The translations under genes were made by a program, and so were the position numbers. DNA of 64,000 bases, from positions 1-64,000 of the forward strand of contig JAJXWD010000013.1 in NCBI GenBank assembly GCA_021781835.1, read 5' to 3'. Source of the stretch: Pseudomonadota bacterium. GTDB lineage: Bacteria > Pseudomonadota > Alphaproteobacteria > Acetobacterales > Acetobacteraceae. Positions 24,955 through 33,169 of this stretch are shown here, one piece after another (position 1 is the first letter of the stretch; each line of letters begins with the position of its first letter). The notes under the pieces were generated by a model, which was not told the DNA's origin, did not search any database, and worked only from the letters and a program-made list of their open reading frames with translations.

Positions 24955-25146
24955 CTCAGGCTTATGCTGCGCTGCAAGATAAATTTTGCATTGCAGCATG
25001 CGCTGGCCGCACTGCACCAATGCGTAAAGCTTTTTCCGCCTCCGCACGTATTTTCCGTCTTTTCCTCCCCAAAAGAGGCTTTACGGCCAGCCCAACGCCG
25101 CTTATGAGCGGTCTGCACCCGGCGGCTTGCCCGCCTGGCGCGGCGT

Positions 25147-25239
25147 GGAGGGGTGGCCGAGAGGCTGAAGGCGGCGGTTTGCTAAACCGTTATACGCTGT
25201 CAAGGCGTATCGTGGGTTCGAATCCCATCTCCTCCGCCA
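25147..25239 (+). tRNA. tRNA-Ser (anticodon GCT)
   Basis: A 93-nt class II tRNA. The acceptor arm GGAGGGG pairs with CTCCTCC (one G-T), the T-arm is GTGGG-TTCGAAT-CCCAT, and the anticodon loop reads TTTGCTAAA giving GCT. A long variable arm (TACGCTGTCAAGGCGTA) confirms serine identity. The CCA end is encoded. Decodes AGC/AGT. Confidence 0.96.
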
Positions 25240-25487
25240 GCCGCACTTTTCCCGGTCGCATTTTCCATGAAAACCGTTTCCCGCCACGCCAAGGGCCTGG
25301 GTATCGCGTTTGGCTTCACGTGCCAGGCTCACCGGCCTCCGCCTTGTCTGGCCCTTCCAGAGCCGCGCATCCGCGCTCCCCAACCCGCCCTTGCCGGGTC
25401 GTGGTTTGCCCGTTTCAGCCCGCCCCGGCGTTTCTCGTGGAACTGAATTTATTCAGCTTGACAGGGACGGGGGGCCTCGTTACGTCT

Positions 25488-25542
25488 GTTTATACGAGGG
25501 TAAAAATAATTCGGGCGGAACATCTTTGCGCAGACATATAAT
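25488..25542 (+). promoter_or_regulatory. Putative ROK-regulator operator and promoter of the sugar ABC operon
   Basis: The block 25488-25512 (GTTTATACGAGGGTAAAA followed by ATAATTC) is nearly identical to the reverse complement of 31194-31219 in front of the ROK regulator and porin genes. A perfect -10 TATAAT follows at 25537-25542. The operator sits over the -35 zone, which itself is poor. The remainder of the 355-bp gap after the tRNA shows nothing else I can name. Confidence 0.65.
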
Positions 25543-25594
25543 GCGCCTGGGCTCTGCCCTACTTTCGAGAAACAGTCCAACGGGAGAAAACCAA

Positions 25595-26695
25595 ATGAAG
25601 TCCACCAGCCTTTTTGGCGTGACGGCGCTGTCTCTGTCTCTGGCCCTGGCCGGGGTGTTGCCCGCCATGGCGCAAACCGTTGCCGCGCCACAGGTGAGCC
25701 AGATCAGCGGCAAAAAAGTGACCATCGCCTTCCTGCTGCCGGAGAATTCCTCGCCGCGTTACGAGCAGGTTGACCGCCCTGAATTCACCAAGATGGCGAT
25801 GGCCGCCGACCCCAACGCCACGCTGATCATCACCAACGCCAACTCCAACCCGGACACGCAGCTGAATCAGGCCCAGTCGGCGATCACCAACGGCGCCGAT
25901 GTGCTGGTGGTTGACCCGGTGGACGGCAAGGCCGGCGCCGCGATCGTGGCGTTCGCCGCGCGCAACCACGTGCCGGTCATCTCCTATGACCGGCTGATCC
26001 AGGACTCCAAGCCCGCCGGCTACGTCTCCTTCGACAACAAGAAGGTCGGCGAACTGCAGGGCCAGTATATCGCCCAGCACGTGCCCGCGGGCGGCTCAAT
26101 CATCATGATCAACGGCGCGCCGACCGACCCGAACGCGTTCGACTTCAAGAACGGCGCGCTCTCGGTGCTGAACCCGCTGGTGAAAGCTGGCAAGTTGAAG
26201 ATCTCCTACACGGTGATGACGCCGGACTGGAGCCCCGAGAACGCCTTCGAGGAAACCCAGCAGGCACTCACCCGCCTGGGCAACAAGGTTGATGGCGTGC
26301 TGGCCGCGAATGACGGCACCGCCTCGGGCGCCATCCGCGCGCTGCAAGCGGTCGGGCTGGCCGGCAAGGTGCCGGTAACCGGCCAGGACGCGACGAATGG
26401 CGGCCTGACCTTCATCCTTGAAGGTCTGCAATCCATGACCGTGTTCAAATATGTGCCGCAGGAAGCGGCGGCGGCGGCGCAGTTCGCCGTCTCCCTGGCC
26501 GCCAACGGCCAGCCGCCCGCGGGTCTGGTGAACGCGCAGGTGAATAACGGCAAGATCAATGTTCCCTCGGTGCTGCTGACACCGATCGTGGTAACCGCCG
26601 CCAACATGAACGATACCGTGATCAAGTCCGGTTATACCACCCTGCCCTCGATCTGCGTTGGCAACGCGGCCTCGGCCACACTCTGCCAGAAATAA
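25595..26695 (+). CDS. xylF: CUT2 sugar ABC transporter, periplasmic binding protein (XylF-like)
   Basis: A 366-residue exported protein. A signal peptide (about residues 1-26, ending LPAMAQ) is followed by a two-lobed periplasmic binding fold with XylF-like features: NANSNPDTQLNQAQ, GADVLVVDPVDG, VISYDRLIQD and YVSFDNKKVGELQ. Xylose or a related aldose is the likely ligand, but this is family-level inference. The ATG at 25595 has GGGAGAAAA upstream. It is first in an operon with an ATPase and a permease, and the high-copy binding protein is separated from them by 65 bp. Confidence 0.87.
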   Translation: MKSTSLFGVTALSLSLALAGVLPAMAQTVAAPQVSQISGKKVTIAFLLPENSSPRYEQVDRPEFTKMAMAADPNATLIITNANSNPDTQLNQAQSAITNGADVLVVDPVDGKAGAAIVAFAARNHVPVISYDRLIQDSKPAGYVSFDNKKVGELQGQYIAQHVPAGGSIIMINGAPTDPNAFDFKNGALSVLNPLVKAGKLKISYTVMTPDWSPENAFEETQQALTRLGNKVDGVLAANDGTASGAIRALQAVGLAGKVPVTGQDATNGGLTFILEGLQSMTVFKYVPQEAAAAAQFAVSLAANGQPPAGLVNAQVNNGKINVPSVLLTPIVVTAANMNDTVIKSGYTTLPSICVGNAASATLCQK

Positions 26696-26760
26696 TCAAA
26701 TAACAACGCGAGAAGGTGAAGCGCCCGGCGTTTCATCTTCTCGTTTTTTCGGAGATTTCC

Positions 26761-27528
26761 ATGAATTCAGCCAGCACGCATGATTTGTTGAGCGTGAAGG
26801 GCCTGCACAAAAAGTACGGGGCTGTCACGGCGTTGCGCGATGTGAGTTTCACAGTGCGCCGCGGCGAGGTCACGGCGTTGCTAGGCGATAACGGCGCGGG
26901 CAAATCCACCACCATCAAGGCCATTGCCGGCGTGGCACCGGCCGATAGCGGCTCCATCCGGCTCGAGGGTCAGGAGGTTCATATCCGCCGCCCCGCCGAC
27001 GCGACGAGCCTCGGCATCCAGACCGTCTATCAGGATCTGGCGCTGTGCGACAATCTCGGCATCTGCGCCAATCTCTTTCTCGGGCGCGAGCGCGTGAGCG
27101 GGCCGTTCGGGCTGCTGCGCGACGTGGACATGGAAGAAGAGGCCCGGCGGGTTTTGAAAACCCTGCGGGTAAACCTGCCCGCTCTGGATACCCCCGTGGC
27201 CGCTCTTTCCGGCGGGCAACGCCAGGCCGTGGCGATCGCGCGCGCGGTGCTGTGGGGCAAGAAGATCGTCATCATGGATGAGCCGACGGCCGCCCTTGGC
27301 GTGGCGCAGACGGCGGAGGTTCTGCGCCTGGTGCGCGACCTCGCCGAGCACGGCTTTGGCGTCATCCTCATCACCCACAACATGCAAAACGTGTTCGAGG
27401 TGGCCGACAGCGTGGTGGTCCTGCGCCTTGGCCAGACGGTGATGGAAGAGCGCAAATCCAATCTCACACCCGAGGCCGTGGTGGGCTGCATTACCGGCTC
27501 GCGCACCACCATCGGGGGCATGGCCTGA
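26761..27528 (+). CDS. CUT2 sugar ABC transporter, single-domain ATPase
   Basis: A 255-residue ATP-binding protein with Walker A GDNGAGKST (residues 42-50), signature LSGGQRQAVAIARA, Walker B IVIMDEPTAAL and the H-loop ITHN. Most XylG/RbsA ATPases are tandem proteins of about 500 residues. This one has a single domain, as in the FrcA fructose-type systems, so it should work as a homodimer. The ATG at 26761 is preceded by GGAGATTTCC. Two bases separate it from the permease. Confidence 0.9.
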   Translation: MNSASTHDLLSVKGLHKKYGAVTALRDVSFTVRRGEVTALLGDNGAGKSTTIKAIAGVAPADSGSIRLEGQEVHIRRPADATSLGIQTVYQDLALCDNLGICANLFLGRERVSGPFGLLRDVDMEEEARRVLKTLRVNLPALDTPVAALSGGQRQAVAIARAVLWGKKIVIMDEPTAALGVAQTAEVLRLVRDLAEHGFGVILITHNMQNVFEVADSVVVLRLGQTVMEERKSNLTPEAVVGCITGSRTTIGGMA

Positions 27529-27530
27529 GC

Positions 27531-28739
27531 ATGAACGCGGTGAATCAAATGACAACAACACAAAATGAATCGAAGTTGAAAGGCTGGATCGAGAAACTTT
27601 TCAACTCAACGGATCTCGGCATGATGCCCGTGATCGCGGCGTTGATCGCGATCTGGATCATCTTCGAAATCCTCAATCCGCATTTCCTCACCCCCCGCAA
27701 TCTCAGCAATCTATCGGCGCAGATCGTGGTGACGGGCACGCTGGCGCTGGCGGAGACCCTGGTGATCCTGCTCGGCATGATCGACCTGTCGATCGGCTGG
27801 AGCAGCGTGGTTGCCGCCTCGGTCTTTTCCGTCGGCACGGTGTTTTTCAATCTTCCTGTCTGGCCCTGCGTGTTTCTCGGCATCGGCGCCTCCGTGGTGA
27901 TCGGCTTCCTGCAAGGCATCCTGATCTCGCGGGTCGGCGTGCCGAGCTTCGTGGTCTCGCTGGGCGGCGCGATGATCGCCGAGGGGCTGGTGCTGGCGAT
28001 GCTCACCCAGCATGGTGGCTCGGTGCCTCTGTCCGATAATCTCTCCACCGCCGTCGGTACGCTGAACGTACCGCCGCTCTGGAGCTGGGTGATTTCCCTG
28101 ACGCTGTTCGCGGTGTTCGCGGTCTTTTCGCTCAGGCGCCACGCCGACCGGCGCCGGCGCGGGGCTGGCGAGGCACACACCATCGTCTTCGCCAAGCTCG
28201 CCTCCATGCTGGTGGTTCTGGTCATCGGCGTCGGGCTGCTCTGCGCCTACCAAGGCATGCCGGTACTTCTGGTGATCTTCCTGGCGGCCCTGTTCGCCAG
28301 CGCCTTCCTCACCAAATCCACGCGCTTTGGCCGGTATCTCTATGCGGTCGGCGGCAATGCCGAGGCGGCGCGGCGCGCGGGCATCAATGTGCGCTTCGTG
28401 CAGCTGGCGGCCTTCACCTTGGCTGGCGCGCTGGTCGGGCTTGGCGGGCTTCTGGATGCGGCGCGTCTGGGTGTCGCCTCCGCCACGGTGGGTGATTCCG
28501 ACATCATGCTGAACGCGGTCGCCGCGGCGGTCATTGGCGGCACCAGCCTGTTCGGCGGGCGCGGCTCGGTCTATGGTGCCTTCTTCGGCGCGCTGGTGAT
28601 CGCCTCGGTCGGCAACGGCATGGATCTGATCGGCGCCCCCTCGTCCGTGCGGTTTGGGGTGGAGGGCGTCATCCTGCTCGCCGCCATCACCATCGACACG
28701 CTCCTGCGCCAGCGCCGGCTGCGCTCCGGCCGCGCCTGA
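27531..28739 (+). CDS. xylH: CUT2 sugar ABC transporter, permease (XylH-like)
   Basis: A 402-residue inner-membrane protein with about ten hydrophobic segments and the CUT2 permease motif VGGNAEAARRAGINVRFVQL near the EAA-like loop. A charged insertion (SLRRHADRRRRGAGEA) splits the middle, as in XylH. It forms the channel with the upstream ATPase and binding protein. The stop is followed by a terminator, closing the operon. Confidence 0.9.
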   Translation: MNAVNQMTTTQNESKLKGWIEKLFNSTDLGMMPVIAALIAIWIIFEILNPHFLTPRNLSNLSAQIVVTGTLALAETLVILLGMIDLSIGWSSVVAASVFSVGTVFFNLPVWPCVFLGIGASVVIGFLQGILISRVGVPSFVVSLGGAMIAEGLVLAMLTQHGGSVPLSDNLSTAVGTLNVPPLWSWVISLTLFAVFAVFSLRRHADRRRRGAGEAHTIVFAKLASMLVVLVIGVGLLCAYQGMPVLLVIFLAALFASAFLTKSTRFGRYLYAVGGNAEAARRAGINVRFVQLAAFTLAGALVGLGGLLDAARLGVASATVGDSDIMLNAVAAAVIGGTSLFGGRGSVYGAFFGALVIASVGNGMDLIGAPSSVRFGVEGVILLAAITIDTLLRQRRLRSGRA

Positions 28740-28743
28740 AAGC

Positions 28744-28852
28744 AACGGCGAGCCTCCCGGCTCGCCGTTTCCTAAACCCAACAAGGGGGCTTTGCCCCAT
28801 AGGCGCCAACTTAACACCGAAGAGCACTCCAAGTGATTGGAGTGCTCTTTTT
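28744..28852 (+). terminator. Two tandem terminator hairpins after xylH
   Basis: The first hairpin is ACGGCGAGCC-TCCC-GGCTCGCCGT (28744-28768). The second is GAGCACTCCAA-GTGA-TTGGAGTGCTC (28822-28847) with five Ts. The second is the stronger intrinsic terminator. Confidence 0.75.
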
Positions 28853-28925
28853 CGTGATGGTTCGCATCGTCGCCTCCACATTGTCCCAAGCCCTGAGCAG
28901 GCCTTTGCAAACCCTGCATTGACCG

Positions 28926-28955
28926 ATACCCGTCAGCCCTGAGGCTGACGGGTAT
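28926..28955. repeat. ATACC-type palindromic hairpin, copy 1
   Basis: A perfect 13-bp stem ATACCCGTCAGCC / GGCTGACGGGTAT with loop CTGA. A near copy with one mismatch is at 44516-44545. Neither has a T tract, so this is a REP-like intergenic repeat rather than a plain terminator. Confidence 0.55.
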
Positions 28956-29039
28956 TAAGCTTGGGGTTGGCGGGGCGGCCACGCGCGAAATAAAAGAGTT
29001 ATGCCATCACGCCACGAGACGAGAAAGCGAGCTTTTCCG

Positions 29040-29415
29040 TTTTGTGCGCCTGCCTCATCCCCCGCTCCTTATGCCCGGCTGTGCCGCAAGGGCAACGGCC
29101 AGCCTGCGCGCTTGTGCCATATGGGGCATGTTGATGAAAATCGCACCGCTCTGGTGGTGGGCGGCACGCTCACCCATGCCACCGCGCCACCAGGCGCGCA
29201 GCACCCCTGACCATGCCCGACCGCGGCGCATCACGCCGGGTGCTGACAAATCCTACGATGTCGCTGATGTCACACGCGGCGAAAGAGCGCCGCCGAAAAC
29301 GCATCGCGGCGGTCTTCGGCCGGGCCAAGGCCAGCGCCGGGCTCACCACGTCCAAGCTCAAAGGTTTCAACCCCCTTCACCGCGGCCTATAACCTTCGTC
29401 AGACGGCCAAAACGG
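29040..29415 (+). pseudogene. Decayed IS5-family transposase remnant
   Basis: Fragments of an IS5-type transposase are spread over shifted frames. They include ARLCRKGNGQPARLCHMGHV then ENRTALVVGGTLTHAT (to about 29195), GADKSYDVAD (about 29240-29270) and TAAYNL near 29385-29395, in the order expected for the C-terminal half of the family. Several frameshifts and deletions separate them, and no DDE-complete frame or clear terminal repeats remain. It occupies most of the otherwise empty 835-bp gap between xylH and the porin. Confidence 0.72.
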
Positions 29416-29461
29416 CTCAGCCAACAGCCCGCTTGAGCCAGAATCACGCCCCCCCTCAAGG

Positions 29462-29496
29462 AAAAAGGCCATGCCTGGGTCAAACCAGGCATGGCC
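29462..29496 (-). terminator. Terminator of the porin gene
   Basis: On the minus strand GGCCATGCCTGG-TTTGA-CCCAGGCATGGCC is followed by five Ts. It lies 79 bp past the porin stop. Confidence 0.82.
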
Positions 29497-29574
29497 TCTA
29501 CAACATTGCCACCGGGACAGAGCCTGCCCCGCAACCCGCCGCTCCGCCGCCGGTGGCGCGGAGCGGCGTCGCGC

Positions 29575-30993
29575 TCAGAACGCGTATTTCAGATAAAAAC
29601 GGCTGCTGAAATACGGGTTTTCATAATACACGTTGGTGGTCGAGCTGTTCTGCGCGAAGGCCGCATCCGTGTCCCACGCAACCGACAGGCCCTTCAGCAC
29701 ATCGGCGAGATCATAGGTGAAGCCCGCATCGATAACGTGGATCGATTCGTTATGAATGGGCGTCATGCCCGTGGGGAAGCCATACGCGCCGCCATAGGTG
29801 AAGGTGTTGCCGCCAAAACCATAATCGGCGTTATATTCGACATAGGTGGGGTTGATCTTCAGCTTGCCGTTGAGCGCCATGATGGTGCCGGTGATGCCAT
29901 AGGCGTAGCCGGGCCCGAGATCGGGAATGCCAACCTGCATCGTGTCGGTGAAGGTCGTGCCGGAATTATCGTTATAGGGATGGATCATCCCGCCATGATG
30001 GAAGGCGTTATAGGATTGCGGGCTGTAGCTGCCAATCAGCGCGACATTGTCGTCCCCAAAGCTCATGCCCAGCTTGCCGCCAAACACATGCGCGTCAACC
30101 TTGTAGGTCACGCCATTGGGGGTGTAGCCATCGCCGGAATTGCCCTCGGAGGCGACCTGCGCCGAGCCGAACAAGGAGCTGGTGCTGCTCATCGGCGTCG
30201 AGAAATCCGCCTGGCCGTAGAAAAGCTGGGCGAGGCCATAGAAATTATAATACCAGCCCTGCAACGCATAATTGATGTTTTGGAAGCTGTTCTGATATTT
30301 CGACCCAAAAACGATAAAGCCGTTGGACTTCGCCTCGTAGCGATTGCCGTCGGTGAACGTGCTGCTGTAGCGCGAATTATAATTGAACATGCGCGCGGCC
30401 AACACGGAGAGCGTGGCCGTGCTGCTGTTCAGGCTCATCGGCGCGGAATCGGCATCGCTGGTATTTTGACCGATGACGTTGATGACCCCCGAAACGCCCG
30501 TGAAGGCACGCGGGCTAAAGGTGTAGAGATCCTGGTTGGCATAAGGCGTGTTGATGAACTGCCGCCCGCCGCGCACTTCCAGAAAGCTGTTCTCGTACTG
30601 CAAATAGGCTTCACGCAGAGACTGCATGCCATGTGTGCGGCTGGTCAGTTCCGAGCTGCCGTCATGGGCCGGATTGTGTGAATAAAGCCCGAGTGACTGG
30701 CCGGTATAACCGCCGAGCCCGACGCTAAAGCCCTCGAACGCGCCGGTATGCAGGTTCAGATTGCCGCCCACCGCGAAGGCGTTCTTGGTATCCGCGCCAT
30801 GGCCGGCATTGGCGTAGGTGAAATCATACGCGCCGACCTGGCCGGAAATCGTGGTCTGCTTCAGCGCGTCCTGCAGGCTCTGCGCGTGGGCCGGCAGCGC
30901 CAGCCCGGCCAGCGGCAGCATGCCGGACACGAAAAAAGCCGCCTTGCTGCAAGAATTTTTCATAGCTGCGATGGTTTTTGTTACCCTGGACAT
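29575..30993 (-). CDS. OprD-like outer-membrane porin
   Basis: A 472-residue exported beta-barrel protein. A signal peptide ending LALPAHAQ is followed by alternating strands; REAYLQYENSFLEVRGGRQFIN is typical of OprD-family porins. The C-terminus ends FYLKYAF, with the terminal Phe needed for BAM assembly. OprD porins admit amino acids, sugars or organic acids. The ATG at 30993 with GAGGATGA upstream starts the signal peptide; the longer open frame is rejected. It is divergent from the ROK regulator across a shared operator, so it probably supplies the same sugar taken up by the ABC system at 25.6 kb. Confidence 0.86.
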   Translation of the reverse strand: MSRVTKTIAAMKNSCSKAAFFVSGMLPLAGLALPAHAQSLQDALKQTTISGQVGAYDFTYANAGHGADTKNAFAVGGNLNLHTGAFEGFSVGLGGYTGQSLGLYSHNPAHDGSSELTSRTHGMQSLREAYLQYENSFLEVRGGRQFINTPYANQDLYTFSPRAFTGVSGVINVIGQNTSDADSAPMSLNSSTATLSVLAARMFNYNSRYSSTFTDGNRYEAKSNGFIVFGSKYQNSFQNINYALQGWYYNFYGLAQLFYGQADFSTPMSSTSSLFGSAQVASEGNSGDGYTPNGVTYKVDAHVFGGKLGMSFGDDNVALIGSYSPQSYNAFHHGGMIHPYNDNSGTTFTDTMQVGIPDLGPGYAYGITGTIMALNGKLKINPTYVEYNADYGFGGNTFTYGGAYGFPTGMTPIHNESIHVIDAGFTYDLADVLKGLSVAWDTDAAFAQNSSTTNVYYENPYFSSRFYLKYAF

Positions 30994-31193
30994 GTCGTCA
31001 TCCTCATTGTTGCTGTACAAAGTTTTTTGGTCTGCTTCCACGTTTTCGCCACGCGCCTGATTTTCACCACGAGCCCGCGCTGCATCGCAGCGTATGCCAC
31101 TGGCGGCGCAATCCGGGCGGGCGCGGTCAAAAAATCCTTTATTGCTGTCTGTGCCGTTCCTCATTTCCGCGGGCCGCCCCGCTTGGTTTACGC

Positions 31194-31219
31194 GATAATT
31201 ATTTTATCCTCAAATAAAC
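31194..31219 (-). promoter_or_regulatory. Putative ROK operator between porin and regulator genes
   Basis: Read on the minus strand, GTTTATTTGAGGATAAAA followed by TAATTATC matches the site at 25488-25512 in about 20 of 25 positions. It lies 76 bp before the ROK start and about 200 bp before the porin start. The 300-bp divergent region holds no other gene. Confidence 0.65.
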
Positions 31220-31294
31220 CAAATATGAATCTCCCGCGACGCTGTCAAATAAAAAATTGCCGACCTGTGACGATTAAGCTAAGCCTGTGGCGCC

Positions 31295-32488
31295 ATGCAC
31301 ACACGTCGGATAAATTCCAACACCATCCGCAAGATCAATGCCGCGCGGGTATTTCACGGCATCCGCAAGGCGCCAGGCATTTCCCCGCAAGGCCTCTCCA
31401 AGGCAACCGGCATAGATCTCGCCACCATCTCGATCATTCTCGCCTCTCTGGAGCAGGACGGGCTGGTGGAGCGCACCCAGGGCCAACGCACCGGCCGCTC
31501 CGGGCGGCCCAACAGCCTGCTCAGCATCAACGAGAAAACCGGCGTGCTGGCGGGCGTGGCGGTGGATGTGGATGAGAGCGAGGCGGTGCTGTGCAGCTTC
31601 GCCGGCACGCGCCTGGCGAGCCTGCGTTTCGCCGGCGGCACAGACCAGGCGCGCGTGATCGCGGCGATCAAGGCGGCGCTCGCCACCTTGCTCAAACAGG
31701 CTGGCTATCCGCGCAAGGCGCTGGCGGGTGTGGGTGTGGGTGTGCCCGGGCTGGTGGGGCTCAACGGGCGGCTGGCGCTGGCGCCCAATCTGGATTGGCA
31801 CGATGTCGATTTCGGCGGCGCGCTGTCGGCGGCTCTGGCGGTGCCGGTGCAGCTGGAAAACGACATCAAGGCGGCGGCGGCGGCGGAGCATCTTTTCGGG
31901 CAGGGCGCGCCGGATGCGGATTTCATCTATCTGTCTGGCCGTTCGGGCGTTGGCGGCGGGCTTTATCTCGGCGGCGCGGTCTATCGCGGGCCGCTCGGCA
32001 TGGCGGGCGAGGTGGGGCACATGAAACTGGTGCCCAATGGCCGGCCCTGCGCCTGCGGCGGCTTTGGCTGTTTCGAGACCTATGTCTCCGAACGCGCCAT
32101 CTTCGACAGCCTGCTGCGCGAAGCGAAACTGGTCTTCCCCGATATCGCGGCGGTACGCGAGGCGGCCTTACGCGGCGAGGCGCCGGTTTGCGCGGTGCTG
32201 GCCGAATGTGGCCGGCATCTGGGGCTGGGCCTGGCCAATCTGGCCAATATTTTTGCCCCCAGCCGGATCGTGCTGGGCGGCGCCATGGGGGAGTTGTCGG
32301 CGTTTCTGCTGCCGGCGGCGCGGCCGGTGTTCGAGGCCAATGCGCTACGCGAAATACGCTGCGCGATCGCGATCAGCGTCTCCTCGCTGGGCGCGTTCGC
32401 GGTGCCCATGGGCGGCATCGCCATTGCATTGCAACATTTTTTAGAAGAGCCCCACGCGGCCGCCCTGCGCCCGCACCATCTCGCCTGA
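31295..32488 (+). CDS. ROK-family transcriptional regulator (XylR/NagC-like)
   Basis: A 397-residue protein. Residues 1-75 form a winged helix (GLSKATGIDLATISIILASLEQDGLV) and the rest a sugar-kinase-like ROK domain with the zinc-binding motif CACGGFGCFE and the glycine-rich VGVGVPGLVG. The ATP site looks incomplete, as expected for a regulator. It faces the porin gene, and an identical-type operator stands before the ABC sugar operon. Repression of both, relieved by the transported sugar, is inferred. In other bacteria such genes beside xylFGH encode XylR. Confidence 0.88.
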   Translation: MHTRRINSNTIRKINAARVFHGIRKAPGISPQGLSKATGIDLATISIILASLEQDGLVERTQGQRTGRSGRPNSLLSINEKTGVLAGVAVDVDESEAVLCSFAGTRLASLRFAGGTDQARVIAAIKAALATLLKQAGYPRKALAGVGVGVPGLVGLNGRLALAPNLDWHDVDFGGALSAALAVPVQLENDIKAAAAAEHLFGQGAPDADFIYLSGRSGVGGGLYLGGAVYRGPLGMAGEVGHMKLVPNGRPCACGGFGCFETYVSERAIFDSLLREAKLVFPDIAAVREAALRGEAPVCAVLAECGRHLGLGLANLANIFAPSRIVLGGAMGELSAFLLPAARPVFEANALREIRCAIAISVSSLGAFAVPMGGIAIALQHFLEEPHAAALRPHHLA

Positions 32489-32582
32489 GCCCCGGGCCGC
32501 GCGCAAACATGGCACGGCCGCCAGTCCCGCTCTATATAAATAACCGGCACAAAACCAGCGTCCCGCCCTCGAGGAGACCCAC

Positions 32583-33023
32583 ATGAGCGATGTCACCATC
32601 ACCATCACCCGCCAGGCGGGCTATCGCTTCCTCATTGATTTCGGCCCTCATTACGCCTCGCTGATGGTCGACGAGCCCGCCCCCCTCGGCGCCGATTGCG
32701 GCCCCTCGCCCGAGCATCTTCTGGCTGGGGCCATCGCCAACTGCCTGTGCGCCAGCCTCACCTTCGCGTGCGACAAATATCACGAGGATCCCGGCCCCTT
32801 GCGCGCGCGCGTCACCTGCCATACCGGCCGCAACGAGCGCAACCGCATCCGCATCACCGGCCTCGAGGTCCAGATCGACATGGGCACCACCCCTGGCCTG
32901 CTCCCTCATCTAGACCGCGCGCTCGCCAGTTTCGAGGATTTCTGCACCGTCACCCAAAGCGTTCAGCAAGGCATCCCCGTGCAGGTCAGCGTCCACGGCC
33001 CAGACGGCGCCGTGTTGCGTTAG
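32583..33023 (+). CDS. OsmC family protein
   Basis: A 146-residue OsmC-fold protein. The conserved region PSPEHLLAGAIANCLCASL carries one of the two cysteines expected in Ohr/OsmC peroxidases; a second (FEDFCTVTQSV) lies near the C-terminus. Such proteins reduce organic peroxides, though YhfA-like members have no proven function. The ATG follows a GAGGAGA ribosome-binding site. The TAG stop is the first triplet of a dispersed repeat, exactly as for tpm. Confidence 0.88.
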   Translation: MSDVTITITRQAGYRFLIDFGPHYASLMVDEPAPLGADCGPSPEHLLAGAIANCLCASLTFACDKYHEDPGPLRARVTCHTGRNERNRIRITGLEVQIDMGTTPGLLPHLDRALASFEDFCTVTQSVQQGIPVQVSVHGPDGAVLR

Positions 33024-33125
33024 ATCAATATTGGTTTGGATTGAGTCGACAGACGCAAGTTAAACCAATGAAATTGATCGTCAAAATATGACTAGAGCGG
33101 GTGCGTCACAACGCATCCCGCTCTA
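33021..33125 (+). repeat. Two-hairpin dispersed repeat, copy B
   Basis: It starts with the OsmC stop codon (TAGATCAATATTGG) and shares about 85% of the first 66 bases with copy A at 10626. The second hairpin, TAGAGCGGGTGCGT / ACGCATCCCGCTCTA (33093-33125), corresponds to the GCGCATCCC hairpin of copy A. It lies between OsmC and the convergent GntR gene. Confidence 0.75.
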
Positions 33126-33169
33126 ACGCGGACAACACCAAACCCGCCGCCCGCGCGCCGGGCAGCGGC

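Noticed and set aside
24939-25146. Short plus-strand frame before tRNA-Ser as a phasin-like small protein
   Set aside because: There is no ribosome-binding site or helical phasin pattern, and the strand carrying the terminator is the opposite one.
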